Assembly (NCBI RefSeq): GCF_003386095.1
Contig: NZ_QREG01000004.1
Span: forward strand, 62,001 to 126,000
DNA length: 64,000 nt
From: Marinoscillum furvescens DSM 4134
Lineage (GTDB): Bacteria > Bacteroidota > Bacteroidia > Cytophagales > Cyclobacteriaceae
Direction of reading: 5' to 3'
Of the stretch, positions 27,375-36,753 are shown piece after piece. A program made the translations under genes and the position numbers. Positions within the stretch are counted from its first letter, which is position 1. Each line of letters starts with the position of its first letter. The notes under the pieces were generated by a model. It saw only the letters and a list, made by a program, of their open reading frames with translations. It had not been told where the DNA came from and searched no databases.

Positions 27375-28586
27375 TTACGCCAAAACTTCTTTTACTTTTT
27401 CGGCTGCATCTTTGAGTACTACTGCAGACACTACCTTGAGTCCTGACTCGTCGATGATTTTCGCGCCTTCTTCAGCATTGGTACCTTGAAGTCTTACAAT
27501 GATTGGCACATCGATATCGCCGATAGACTTGTAGGCTTCTACTACGCCGTTAGCTACACGATCACAACGTACAATACCACCGAAGATGTTGATAAGGATG
27601 GCTTTTACGTTAGGGTCTTTCAGGATAATTCGGAAACCAGCCTCTACGGTTTGTGCGTTTGCTCCACCTCCTACATCCAGGAAGTTGGCAGGCTCACCGC
27701 CAGAGAGCTTAATGATGTCCATGGTAGCCATGGCCAGTCCGGCACCATTTACCATACATCCTACGTTTCCGTCTAGTTTTACGTAGTTCAATCCGTTTTG
27801 CCCAGCCTCTACTTCCAACGGATCTTCTTCAGAGAGGTCACGCATCTCAGCGATATCCTTGTGACGGTAGAGGGCATTGTCGTCAAGGTTTACCTTGGCA
27901 TCTACTGCCAATATTTTGTTGTCTGAAGTTTTAAGCACCGGGTTGATCTCAAATTGGGAGCTGTCAGTAGCTTCATATGCTTTGTAGAGGGAGAAGATAA
28001 ACTTCACCATTTCTTTGAATGCCTGACCTTCCAGCCCTAATGCGAAAGCTACTTTGCGTGCCTGAAATCCCTGAAGACCAACAGCTGGGTCTATCCACTC
28101 TTTTACGATTTTTTCAGGAGTTTCTTCTGCTACAGTTTCAATGTCCATACCACCTTCGGTAGAGGCCATGATTACGTTGCAGCCTTTTGCTCGATCCAAA
28201 AGGATCGACAGGTAATATTCTTTAGGCTCAGACTCACCCGGATAGTATACATCCTGAGCAATGAGCACCTTATTTACTTTTTTGCCTTCGGCGCCCGTCT
28301 GGTGAGTGACCAGTGTGCCTCCGAGGATGGCTTCTGATTTAGGTTTTACTTCATCCAGGCTTTTGGCCAAAACCACACCATTAGAGCCGGTTTCCTGTAC
28401 TTTACCTTTTCCTCTACCTCCAGCGTGAATCTGGGCTTTTACCACGTACCATTCGGTGCCGGTCTCGCGGTTGAGTTCTTTAGCAGCTTCTACGGCTTTT
28501 TCGGGGGTGTCAGCGACGATTCCTTCCTGAATCGTAACACCGTAGCTTTTGAGTATGTCTTTGGCTTGATATTCGTGGATGTTCAT
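27375..28586 (-). CDS. sucC: Succinyl-CoA synthetase beta subunit
   Basis: ADP- or GDP-forming beta subunit of the TCA-cycle enzyme. The N-terminal ATP-grasp region shows [12 protein letters not shown] and [15 protein letters not shown]. The C-terminal CoA-ligase half has the conserved loop [20 protein letters not shown] and [10 protein letters not shown]. Length 403 is standard. The alpha subunit gene is not adjacent, as is common in Bacteroidota. A weak promoter (TTG at 28635-28633, 20-base spacer, TAGATTCG) lies upstream. Confidence 0.97.
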   Translation of the reverse strand: MNIHEYQAKDILKSYGVTIQEGIVADTPEKAVEAAKELNRETGTEWYVVKAQIHAGGRGKGKVQETGSNGVVLAKSLDEVKPKSEAILGGTLVTHQTGAEGKKVNKVLIAQDVYYPGESEPKEYYLSILLDRAKGCNVIMASTEGGMDIETVAEETPEKIVKEWIDPAVGLQGFQARKVAFALGLEGQAFKEMVKFIFSLYKAYEATDSSQFEINPVLKTSDNKILAVDAKVNLDDNALYRHKDIAEMRDLSEEDPLEVEAGQNGLNYVKLDGNVGCMVNGAGLAMATMDIIKLSGGEPANFLDVGGGANAQTVEAGFRIILKDPNVKAILINIFGGIVRCDRVANGVVEAYKSIGDIDVPIIVRLQGTNAEEGAKIIDESGLKVVSAVVLKDAAEKVKEVLA

Positions 28587-28748
28587 GCTGTTGAAATTTT
28601 CTTGCGAATCTAGGGTATACCGCTTGTTTATTCAACTAAATCCTGTGAAGGCTTCAAGGTTTTTTGTGGATTTTGTAAGATCAGGAGTGAAAAATGGAGC
28701 TGATCTGGACAAGAATCGCATTCTGATTCATTACTTGCGATCAACGCC

Positions 28749-28756
28749 TATATTTG
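28749..28756 (+). promoter_or_regulatory. -7 element directly before the LolD-like gene
   Basis: TATATTTG, an exact TAnnTTTG, ends five bases before the ATG at 28761, so transcription would begin at or next to the start codon. No TTG is found at the expected -33 distance, so the call is weak. Confidence 0.35.
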
Positions 28757-28760
28757 CGGC

Positions 28761-29417
28761 ATGCTAAAAGCTCAGGGGATTTTAAAGGCATACGGCAAGC
28801 TGCCAGTACTGAAGGGTATCGATTTACATATCAAAGAATCGGAGGTGGTCTCGGTGGTGGGCGCCTCGGGTGCGGGTAAAAGCACGCTCCTACATATAGT
28901 AGGTACACTGGATACGCCTGACTCGGGTAAAATCTTCATCAATGATACAGATGTATTTGCACTCAATCAGCAACAGTTGGCGGCATTCCGAAACCAGCAC
29001 ATCGGCTTTATTTTTCAGTTTCATAATTTACTGCCTGAGTTTACGGCACTGGAGAATGTGATGATTCCCGGATTGATAGGGGGGAGGTCTTCGTCGAAAG
29101 TACAAAAGCGTGCGCTAGAACTTCTGGGTATGTTGGGCCTGGATCAGCGCAAAGATCACAAACCCTCTGAGCTTTCGGGTGGTGAGCAGCAGCGCGTTTC
29201 AGTAGCTCGTGCGCTGATCAATGATCCGTCCATCGTCTTTGCAGATGAGCCTAGCGGAAATCTAGACTCTAAAAATGCAGATGAACTCCATCAATTGTTT
29301 TTTCAACTCAGAAAAGATTTAAATCAAACCTTCGTAATCGTCACCCACAATAAGGAGTTGGCGGAGATGGCTGACCGAAAGCTAGAGATAGCGGATGGCG
29401 TAATCCTCACCGACTGA
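28761..29417 (+). CDS. ABC transporter ATP-binding protein, LolD type
   Basis: A 218-residue ATPase with Walker [10 protein letters not shown] (34-42), signature LSGGEQQRV (138-146) and Walker B IVFADEP (158-164). The sequence [19 protein letters not shown] is typical of the LolD/MacB subgroup, which works with an FtsX-like permease in lipoprotein release or efflux. No permease gene is adjacent; the next gene is an unrelated transporter. Confidence 0.9.
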   Translation: MLKAQGILKAYGKLPVLKGIDLHIKESEVVSVVGASGAGKSTLLHIVGTLDTPDSGKIFINDTDVFALNQQQLAAFRNQHIGFIFQFHNLLPEFTALENVMIPGLIGGRSSSKVQKRALELLGMLGLDQRKDHKPSELSGGEQQRVSVARALINDPSIVFADEPSGNLDSKNADELHQLFFQLRKDLNQTFVIVTHNKELAEMADRKLEIADGVILTD

Positions 29418-30250
29418 TGTCAAAGGGAGTACGCTACATGCTGGTGGCTACTTTCATGTTTACCCTCATGAAAGTCTGTGTAAAGCTAGTGCCGCACATT
29501 CCGGCGATCGAGGTGATTTTGTTTCGTTCGTTGATATCGCTGGTCATCAGTGTGTATTATTTGCGAAAGCAGCGCGTAAGTGTGTGGGGTAACAATAAAC
29601 CCATACTGGTGTTGCGTGGAGCTACTGGAGCGGTGGCATTGATTACGTATTTTAGCTTGATCCAGCAGATTCCATTGGCTACCATGTCTACGCTACAGTA
29701 TTTGGCGCCGATCTTTACGGCTATCCTCGGGATATTTCTGGTGAAAGAAAAGGTGCGGCCCTGGCAGTGGGTGTTTTTTGCGGTCAGCTTTGCAGGGGTA
29801 CTGGTGGTGCGAGGGTTTGATGATCGTATCTCGCTATTGCATTTAGGGATGGGGATAGGTGCCTCGCTTTTTATGGGGCTGGCTTACAATTTCATTCGAA
29901 TGCTCAAGACTTCAGAGCATCCACTCGTTATTATATTCTACTTTCCGCTGGTGTTGTTGCCCATAGCAGGGGTGTGGTCCGCAATGGTGTGGGTGCAGCC
30001 ACAGGGTTGGGACTGGCTGGTATTGCTGGCGGTTGGCTTGTGCACTCAAATTGCACAGTTTTTTATGACCAAGTCTTACCAAAGTGAGGAGCTCTCCAAA
30101 GTCTCCATTTTAAACTACATCGGGCTGATTTATGCTTTATTGTTTGGCTGGGTGCTGTTTGACGAGACGTTTAACCTGATGACCTACCTGGGTATGGCTT
30201 TGGTGATCGCAGGTGTGGCTCTGAATGTAGTGCTGAAGAAGAAGGCTTGA
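29417..30250 (+). CDS. EamA/DMT-family transporter
   Basis: 277 residues with ten predicted membrane helices in two five-helix EamA repeats; the first repeat carries LRGATGAVALITYFSLIQQIPLAT-like features and the second LNYIGLIYALLFGWVLFDE. Members export metabolites or amino acids; the substrate is unknown. Its ATG overlaps the stop of the ATPase gene by one base, so they are translationally coupled although not of one known system. Confidence 0.87.
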   Translation: MSKGVRYMLVATFMFTLMKVCVKLVPHIPAIEVILFRSLISLVISVYYLRKQRVSVWGNNKPILVLRGATGAVALITYFSLIQQIPLATMSTLQYLAPIFTAILGIFLVKEKVRPWQWVFFAVSFAGVLVVRGFDDRISLLHLGMGIGASLFMGLAYNFIRMLKTSEHPLVIIFYFPLVLLPIAGVWSAMVWVQPQGWDWLVLLAVGLCTQIAQFFMTKSYQSEELSKVSILNYIGLIYALLFGWVLFDETFNLMTYLGMALVIAGVALNVVLKKKA

Positions 30251-30369
30251 GTTTTAGTTCGTTCAGGTTTGATTCGCCGATTGGCATTTTAAGTATACCT
30301 GGACCAACATTTTATAAGTTGGTTATTTTTGTCAGGTAACCAATTTATATTCATGGTGCATTTCAGCTT

Positions 30370-32244
30370 ATGGTCTTATCTTTTGGCAACAAGTGCTTTG
30401 CCGTTCTAATTAGTTTTTTGTTCCTGTTTCTGGCGGGTATTTCTGACTTAAAATCTCAAGTAAGGGAAGGTCGTGTTTTCTACCAGGGAGAAAAAGAACT
30501 CTCTCTAGCGGGCGAATGGGAGTTTTACTTTGATACTTTGTTTGTCACAGTGCCTGAAGGCCTGTCACCTTCTAGCCCTATCACAGTTCCGGGTAATTGG
30601 TCTTCGTTTGGGTATCCCTCTAAGGGCAAGGCGTGCTATAGGCTGGTGATCACCGCTGATGATGAGTATACCCGGCTGGCGGCAAATGTGCCTGAGACGC
30701 ATGGAGCGTCAGAGCTTTACTTGAATGGAAGAAAAATAAGCAGTAGTGGTGAGGTACATGCTGATCCTCAAAAAACAAAACACAGGTGGGTCCCTGAGGT
30801 GGTGCCATTGATGCTGCGAAAAGGGGAGAACGAACTGGTATGGCAAGTAGCTAACTATAAGCACAGCAAAAGTGGGATGAACAAGGCCATACGTATCGGC
30901 CACTTTGATGGGCTTTTTGATGAGCGGGAACTGCAGGTGATTTCTACTATTTTTTTGATGGGAAGTGTGTTTGCGTTAAGCCTGTTTTTCTTTGGGATGC
31001 ATCTCTACTGGAAAAAGGATCCACCTACTTTGTATCTGTCATTAGCGTTTTTGAGTTATGGTCTGAGGTTTGGCTTGTACGACCTTCATTTGATCAATAA
31101 GGCATTGGCGGATGTGCCATGGATATATCTGGTGAGAGCTGAGTATCTGACGACCTATTTGTCTTTTTTCTTCTTTATCCTGTTCTTCCGCTCCATGTTT
31201 CCAGAGGAAATTAGACGTAGGCTATACCTGACTTTGCTAACGTATTTCGGGGTGGGGATGGTGGTCATTCTTCTTGCTCCGGTTTATTACTTCTCTACTA
31301 TGCATAAACTTACAATCGTAGTTATGCTGGCCACTTTGATCATCCTATTGTGGATTGTCTTTTTGGCCTACCGAAGAAATAAAATTAAATCTCACCTGGC
31401 GCTTTCGTTTGTAGGGTTTTTTCTGTTTGCTCCAGTGCCAGCTATATTGTTTTACTTGAACTGGATACCGTATGTTCCTTTTGTAGAAAACCTCAGTACG
31501 CTGGGTATTATGTTGACACTTGCTTTTATGATGGCGGTGAGGTTTGTGGGCTTATTCAATCAGGTGGAGGGGCTTCAGATACAGGCCGAAAACCAACGTG
31601 AGGTGATTGCCAAATCTCTGCAGGAAAAGGAAGTGCTTCTGGGTGAAATTCATCATAGGGTCAAGAATAATTTACAGACCATCAATAGTCTATTATTGTT
31701 ACAGTCCAAGTCGATCAAAGATGAGGGAGCTGTAACGGCCATACAGGAGAGTCAGTATCGTATTCAGACGATGGCACTGGTCCATCAGAAGCTTTACCAA
31801 ACCAACGACAAGGGGATGGGAGTGAATGTGCAGACTTATTTCAAAGACCTGGTGAAGTCCATAGTGCATTCGCTGGACACCACTCGCCAGGTTAAAGTTT
31901 GGCAAGAAGTGGATGATTTTGTGCTGGATCTTGATACGATTATCAATATTGGTTTAATTACTAATGAGCTGATAGTCAATTGTTTGAAATATGCATTTGA
32001 TGATACTATTGCTGAACCGGAGATACGCTTGAAGCTGTCAAAATCGGAGGACCATCTTTATTTAGAAATCAAAGACAATGGTCTTGGGTTTGACATAAAT
32101 AATTCTGATAAGGATGGTAACTTTGGATTGAAGCTAGTGAGTTCGCTCAGTCGCAAGCTAAAATGCAAGCCAGAGACAAGGTCATCTTCCGGGGGTGGAA
32201 CTAAAACATCATTTGTGATAAAACAATATACAGTAATAGGCTGA
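30370..32244 (+). CDS. 7TM sensor histidine kinase (HisKA_2/HWE type)
   Basis: Domains in order: signal peptide (to about residue 30), a periplasmic jelly-roll-like sensor (35-180, with GEWEFYFD and NGRKISSSGEV), seven membrane helices of the 7TMR-DISM type (about 190-400), a HisKA_2 box with the phospho-His at about residue 429 in EIHHRVKNNLQ, and a HATPase domain (NELIVNCLKYAF, then DNGLGF). It is coupled to the LytTR regulator, overlapping it by one base. The ligand may be carbohydrate-like from the sensor fold; this is inference. Confidence 0.92.
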   Translation: MVLSFGNKCFAVLISFLFLFLAGISDLKSQVREGRVFYQGEKELSLAGEWEFYFDTLFVTVPEGLSPSSPITVPGNWSSFGYPSKGKACYRLVITADDEYTRLAANVPETHGASELYLNGRKISSSGEVHADPQKTKHRWVPEVVPLMLRKGENELVWQVANYKHSKSGMNKAIRIGHFDGLFDERELQVISTIFLMGSVFALSLFFFGMHLYWKKDPPTLYLSLAFLSYGLRFGLYDLHLINKALADVPWIYLVRAEYLTTYLSFFFFILFFRSMFPEEIRRRLYLTLLTYFGVGMVVILLAPVYYFSTMHKLTIVVMLATLIILLWIVFLAYRRNKIKSHLALSFVGFFLFAPVPAILFYLNWIPYVPFVENLSTLGIMLTLAFMMAVRFVGLFNQVEGLQIQAENQREVIAKSLQEKEVLLGEIHHRVKNNLQTINSLLLLQSKSIKDEGAVTAIQESQYRIQTMALVHQKLYQTNDKGMGVNVQTYFKDLVKSIVHSLDTTRQVKVWQEVDDFVLDLDTIINIGLITNELIVNCLKYAFDDTIAEPEIRLKLSKSEDHLYLEIKDNGLGFDINNSDKDGNFGLKLVSSLSRKLKCKPETRSSSGGGTKTSFVIKQYTVIG

Positions 32245-32960
32245 TGGAATACAAAATACTTATTGTAGAGGATGATCCGCTGATAGCAGATTCACTGGAA
32301 GTAATTGTAGAAGATGCTAATTATAGATGTTGTGGTAAGGCAGAGAGCATTACTGAGGCATTGAACCTGATATCCGACACCCAGCCGGATCTTTTATTGT
32401 TAGACATCAACCTGGAAGGGAAAAATGAAGGTATAGAACTGGCGGAGATCGTACGAAAACGCGAAAAAATCCCGCTGGTCTTCATCACTGCCTACTCAGA
32501 TGAAAAGACAGTAGATCGTGCCTCCAAAACCAATCCTTTGGGGTATTTGATAAAACCTTTTCGCGAGGCTGAGGTGCGTGTGGCATTGAAGCTGGCTTTT
32601 GCTGCTATAGAGCGGGAGCAGTCCGACATGGAGAATTTGATGGATGCAGATGGTACTGTGTATGTGAAAGATCGCAATGGCTATCTACGGGTAAATATCC
32701 CGGAGATCATGTTTATCCAAGCCAATGACGTGTACTCCCATGTGATCACGAATAATATCCGATGCATGATCAGCAAACCACTCAAGCAGGTGGAAGAAAT
32801 TGTCAGATCTTATGGTTTCATGCGAGTACATAAATCCTATGTGGTCAATAAAAAGGCGATCAAACAGATCAAGGACCAACACTTGATTCTCGGGGAGCAT
32901 GCCATACCAATAGGTCGGGTATACAGGGAGGAGCTGATGCAGCAGTTGAGGCTCCTTTAG
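32244..32960 (+). CDS. LytTR response regulator
   Basis: A receiver domain (residues 1-125) with acidic pocket EDD at 9-11 and phospho-Asp54 in LLLLDINLEG, and a C-terminal LytTR DNA-binding domain (about 140-238; VNIPEIMFIQANDVYSHV, and FMRVHKSYVVN). It is the cognate partner of the preceding kinase, with which it overlaps. Confidence 0.94.
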   Translation: MEYKILIVEDDPLIADSLEVIVEDANYRCCGKAESITEALNLISDTQPDLLLLDINLEGKNEGIELAEIVRKREKIPLVFITAYSDEKTVDRASKTNPLGYLIKPFREAEVRVALKLAFAAIEREQSDMENLMDADGTVYVKDRNGYLRVNIPEIMFIQANDVYSHVITNNIRCMISKPLKQVEEIVRSYGFMRVHKSYVVNKKAIKQIKDQHLILGEHAIPIGRVYREELMQQLRLL

Positions 32961-33123
32961 TTTTTCCTTTGAAAAAGTACCTTCCAATGAAGCCAGCGAC
33001 CACCGTTGGCTTTTTTTCTGTCGTTTACCTAGTTTCTGATGTCGTTCACTGATTAGCGATTGTGGTCACCAGTTGACATGGATACTTTCGGTTATTCCTT
33101 TTTAAAGATAATCTAAAGTCAAC

Positions 33124-36069
33124 ATGAAAAAACTATTACCACTTATCCTGTCATGTGTGCTCACTGGGTCGCTGTATGCTCAAAGGGCATTTATAACAAC
33201 CTGGCAGACCACTACGGAAAATGAGTCCATTACCATCCCCACGAGAGGTAGCGGATATGCTTACACTGTAGACTGGGGAGATGGAAGTACTGATACCACC
33301 ACTTATCAGGGAAGTGCCATCCATGTGTATACAGATCCGGGTATATATTCAGTGAGTATCATCGGAGTTTTTCCACGCATCTATTTCAACAACGGAAGAG
33401 ATAAAGACAAAATACTCACCATAGAGCAATGGGGTGATATCCAGTGGACAAACATGAACCGTGCCTTTAAGGGTTGCTCTAACCTGACGATACCAGCCAC
33501 AGATGCTCCGAATCTTAGTGCGGTATACGACATGTACGACATGTTTTTCGGTGCTACGAGTATGAATGCTGATATCGGTCACTGGGATGTGAGTAATGTG
33601 AGAGTTATGCGTGGAGTGTTTTTGCTCGCATCCTCATTTAACCAGGATATCAGTAGCTGGGATGTGAGTAACGTGAATTTCATGGAGTACATGTTTGATA
33701 AAGCGACTTCTTTTAATCAGGACATTAGTGGCTGGGATGTAAGTAAAGTAACTTCTATGAAAGGTATGTTTCAGCTTAGTTCCGCTTTTGATCAAGATTT
33801 GGGTGCATGGAATATTGAGAAGGTAGAGAATATGAGTTTGATGTTTAATGAAAGTGGGATGTCTGGATACAGCTACGATCAAACCTTGCAGGGGTGGGCT
33901 GAAAAAGCAGTGCAAAATAACGTAACAGTTGGGGTGAAGGATATGCTTTATTGTTTTGGCGAATCGGCCAGGGAAAGCCTGAAATCCAATGCAGGGTGGT
34001 CTTTTGATGGAGATCAAAAGCAATGTACGAGTATCCTTCAGTTTCAGTTGGATGAGGCTGTCTCAGAGCCGGTAATCAACCAATCAAATCAGACAGTGTA
34101 TTGTGAGGTGGATTTTGATACATCCCTTGTTGATTTGGTACCAGAATTGTCCGTTACAGAGGGGGCTAGCCTATCTCCACAGAGTGGAGTGGCGTTGGAC
34201 TTTACTACACCTCAGGTATATACGGTAACCTCAGAAGACGGTACTACAACACAAGATTGGACAGTCACCATAACATACCCATCTGAATCTGCCACGGCTA
34301 TTAGCAGTTTTGCTCTGCCAGGGCAGTTGGCTGAAGCTGTCATTGATACGGGTGCCCATACCATAGAGGCCATTATGCCAGTAGAAGTTGATTTAACTTC
34401 CATTGCCCCAAGTATTACTACATCCTATGGAGCCACAGTATCTCCTGACTCAGGTATGGTTAATGATTTTGCCAACCCCACGATATATACGGTTACGGCT
34501 TATGATGGTATCACCCGGCAAGATTGGGAAGTATCTGTGGTCCAACCGCCAGTAATAGCACACGTTGCTGACCAGTCAGTTTTAGGATATTCGGAATTCG
34601 CAATTACCATAGAGGCTACAGATGCAGATGGTGATGATCTTGTTTTTTCTTTGGATGATACCTCGAAGAGCAAAGGGATGCTCATAGACGAAAACCAGGT
34701 TTTGCGATGGACGCCCACGTTCATTCATCAAGGGAGCCATGCAGTGGAAGTAGTCGTGATGGAGGAAACGGAGCATGAGTTAACCGATACGCTGAGGTTT
34801 ACTGTAGATGTGGAAGAGATGAAGGTGTGGGATGGGAATGCCTGGAGTACTGTGAGCTACAATAGAGTGCACGTGATAGCGAGTGCATACGATACAGATG
34901 CACATGGTGCACTAGAGGTTGGAAAGGATCTTATCGTTGAGGCATCAGGTAGTTTGCATATTGACGCAGGCTCTCCGGTGGCTGTGTTTTCTGCAGATGT
35001 TTATAACTATGGCGAAGTTCGTATAGCCCCCGGTGGTGAGCTGATTCCTTTGGGCGGGACGTTATATGGTGATAACTATACCGTAGAACGAAATACTACA
35101 TTTGATCAGTCTACAGGAAGGTATAGCATGATTGGTTCGCCAGTGAAGGATGCTTCCTTTGATGTGCTTGGTGAAAACGCATTGGTTTATTTCTATGACG
35201 AGTCAGAGACTTATGATCCTGGGGGTACGGATGGTCTCAATCGATTTAAAGATCCGCTGGCAAATGGAATGTCAGAAATGGAGGCTGGAGCTGGCTATTT
35301 CAGTGCGTTTACCGGAGATGAAGATGGACTGGTTACGTTTGTGGGGACTCCACACAATAGCGAGATCACGCGATCATTGACGGCTACCGATCATGCTGCA
35401 GTTGAAGATGTCTATGAGGGCTATCACATTCTGTCCAATCCATATCCCATGTCATTATCCATATCTGAGTTTTTATCAGAAAATGAAGACCTGGAAGGAG
35501 CTGTCTATGTATGGGATGATAATGGCTCTGACACGGGCCGAGGTACTAATGCTGACTACCTCGTCCACAATGGAGATGTGGCTGTCCAAACCACGCCTGG
35601 GGGGCGCAGTTCTGAGCTGGAGGGTCTTTCTTCGGGGCAGGGATTTTTTGTGAAAATGAAAGAAGGTGTTCGGGAAACAGAGGTTGTTTTGAGTCCCGAG
35701 ATGTTCGGTGATGGAGATAACGGAACATTTTTCCGCCAAACACCTCAAGCGATAGCACGCGTGAATCTTACAAGCGCTAATGGCTTTTTTAGACAAACAG
35801 TAGTGGGCTTGCAGGAAGGTCATGGCTTAAAAAATTCCTTCAATGCTCCCGTTTTTGATCCGGCTTCAGCGAATCTATTGTACACAATCTGTGAGGGCAA
35901 AGCCCTGGCGATTCAGGGGGTAAATCAGGCGGTGGAGCGAATTCCTCTAGGGGTAAACGTATCCGAATCTGGTAGCTATACCTTGTCTTCGGAACTGGAA
36001 GGATCACGTGGGCAGGCGCTATATCTTCATGACCTACACACGGGTGTTTATCACCATTTAAATGACTAG
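33124..36069 (+). CDS. BspA-like (DUF285) surface protein, ended early by an amber codon
   Basis: Signal peptide (ends LYAQ), a PKD-like strand region with VDWGDGSTDT near residue 45, then DUF285/BspA-like repeats (about 105-290; repeated unit FNQDISxWDVSNV), two cadherin/Ig-like DUF5018-type repeats (about 305-480; SVTEGASLSPQSG, then a second) and a beta-helical tail. Translation stops at TAG 36067-36069, but the same frame continues without a break into a T9SS-type tail ending at 36381. The protein as read lacks its outer-membrane sorting signal. A probable extracellular adhesin; whether it is functional is uncertain. Confidence 0.85.
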   Translation: MKKLLPLILSCVLTGSLYAQRAFITTWQTTTENESITIPTRGSGYAYTVDWGDGSTDTTTYQGSAIHVYTDPGIYSVSIIGVFPRIYFNNGRDKDKILTIEQWGDIQWTNMNRAFKGCSNLTIPATDAPNLSAVYDMYDMFFGATSMNADIGHWDVSNVRVMRGVFLLASSFNQDISSWDVSNVNFMEYMFDKATSFNQDISGWDVSKVTSMKGMFQLSSAFDQDLGAWNIEKVENMSLMFNESGMSGYSYDQTLQGWAEKAVQNNVTVGVKDMLYCFGESARESLKSNAGWSFDGDQKQCTSILQFQLDEAVSEPVINQSNQTVYCEVDFDTSLVDLVPELSVTEGASLSPQSGVALDFTTPQVYTVTSEDGTTTQDWTVTITYPSESATAISSFALPGQLAEAVIDTGAHTIEAIMPVEVDLTSIAPSITTSYGATVSPDSGMVNDFANPTIYTVTAYDGITRQDWEVSVVQPPVIAHVADQSVLGYSEFAITIEATDADGDDLVFSLDDTSKSKGMLIDENQVLRWTPTFIHQGSHAVEVVVMEETEHELTDTLRFTVDVEEMKVWDGNAWSTVSYNRVHVIASAYDTDAHGALEVGKDLIVEASGSLHIDAGSPVAVFSADVYNYGEVRIAPGGELIPLGGTLYGDNYTVERNTTFDQSTGRYSMIGSPVKDASFDVLGENALVYFYDESETYDPGGTDGLNRFKDPLANGMSEMEAGAGYFSAFTGDEDGLVTFVGTPHNSEITRSLTATDHAAVEDVYEGYHILSNPYPMSLSISEFLSENEDLEGAVYVWDDNGSDTGRGTNADYLVHNGDVAVQTTPGGRSSELEGLSSGQGFFVKMKEGVRETEVVLSPEMFGDGDNGTFFRQTPQAIARVNLTSANGFFRQTVVGLQEGHGLKNSFNAPVFDPASANLLYTICEGKALAIQGVNQAVERIPLGVNVSESGSYTLSSELEGSRGQALYLHDLHTGVYHHLND

Positions 36070-36381
36070 CCGTATTCGTTTACAACCTCTGCTGGCCAGT
36101 TTGTCGATAGGTTTGAACTGATGATTACATCCAATATTCTGGAAGTGCCTGAAACCTCTGATTTGGTCTATGCTCATGGCAAAACCCTAACCATTCGTAG
36201 GGGACATGAGGGAAGAGCAAGTGATGCTGATAAAAGAATTTACCGTTTGATGAGCGTGGATGGCCATCAGGTGTGGAGCGGAGAGGTGGCTAATGAGCTA
36301 TCAGTGACCTTCGATCATCTACAGTCAGGAGTTTATATTATCAATGACGGATCAATCTCCAAAAAAGTAGTATTCAAGTAA
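36070..36381 (+). pseudogene. Severed T9SS C-terminal region of the BspA-like gene
   Basis: In the same frame as the gene before it: the codons after TAG read PYSFTTSAGQFVDRFEL, the normal lead-in to a type IX sorting domain, then the domain itself (IYRLMSVDGHQVWSGEV, GVYIIND, VVFK end). An ATG at 36121 opens an 86-residue frame, but this would have no signal peptide, so it is unlikely to work alone. Confidence 0.8.
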
Positions 36382-36443
36382 CAACCATTTAAGAGCTATG
36401 GTCTTATGACATGGCTAATGATTCCTATAAACTAAGAGAAATT

Positions 36444-36611
36444 ATGAAAGCATTAATCGAACGAACAATTTTGGTGGTAGTGGTTTTACTCGTGGCATTG
36501 CCTGTGATGGCTCAGGGCGCGCCTCCTGCTACTCCCATAGATGGAGGGTTGTCGCTCTTGCTAGCGGCTGGAGGGGTGTACGGGATCAAGAAGATCCGGG
36601 ATAGTCTGTGA
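36444..36611 (+). CDS. Small PID-CTERM protein
   Basis: 55 residues from the ATG at 36444: a signal peptide (ending VMAQG), then a very short mature part with the sorting motif PIDGGLSLLLAAGG, a hydrophobic segment and a basic end (YGIKKIRD). This is the PID-CTERM pattern of Bacteroidota exosortase substrates. It lies 60 bases after the BspA-like gene region and may be in the same transcript. Confidence 0.75.
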   Translation: MKALIERTILVVVVLLVALPVMAQGAPPATPIDGGLSLLLAAGGVYGIKKIRDSL

Positions 36612-36639
36612 TCTTGATAAGGTGTTAATCGCTGGTTGG

Positions 36640-36671
36640 GAAAGGGGAGTCCGTTTGGGCTCCTTTTTTGT
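36640..36671 (+). terminator. Terminator after the PID-CTERM gene
   Basis: GGGGAG and CTCC with a loop of about eight bases and TTTTTT following. It closes the BspA/PID-CTERM transcription unit, in the gap to the convergent kinase gene. Confidence 0.6.
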
Positions 36672-36753
36672 ATTGAATGACCAGCTGTTACTATTTACTT
36701 CTAGCCTCATAAACCATCCCCGATTAAGTGGTTTTCAATAAAAAGAACGGGAC

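Noticed and set aside
30308-30332. Terminator CCAAC/GTTGG before the 7TM kinase gene
   Set aside because: The stem is only five or six AT-rich-looped pairs and the T-run is interrupted; too weak to list.
33580-33800. Tandem DNA repeats or CRISPR in the BspA-like gene
   Set aside because: The repeats are coding (DUF285 units), diverged at DNA level and without spacers. No CRISPR array was seen in the window.
36121-36381. An independent 86-residue gene after the BspA-like gene
   Set aside because: It is in the same frame as the preceding gene, lacks a signal peptide and is plainly a sorting domain.
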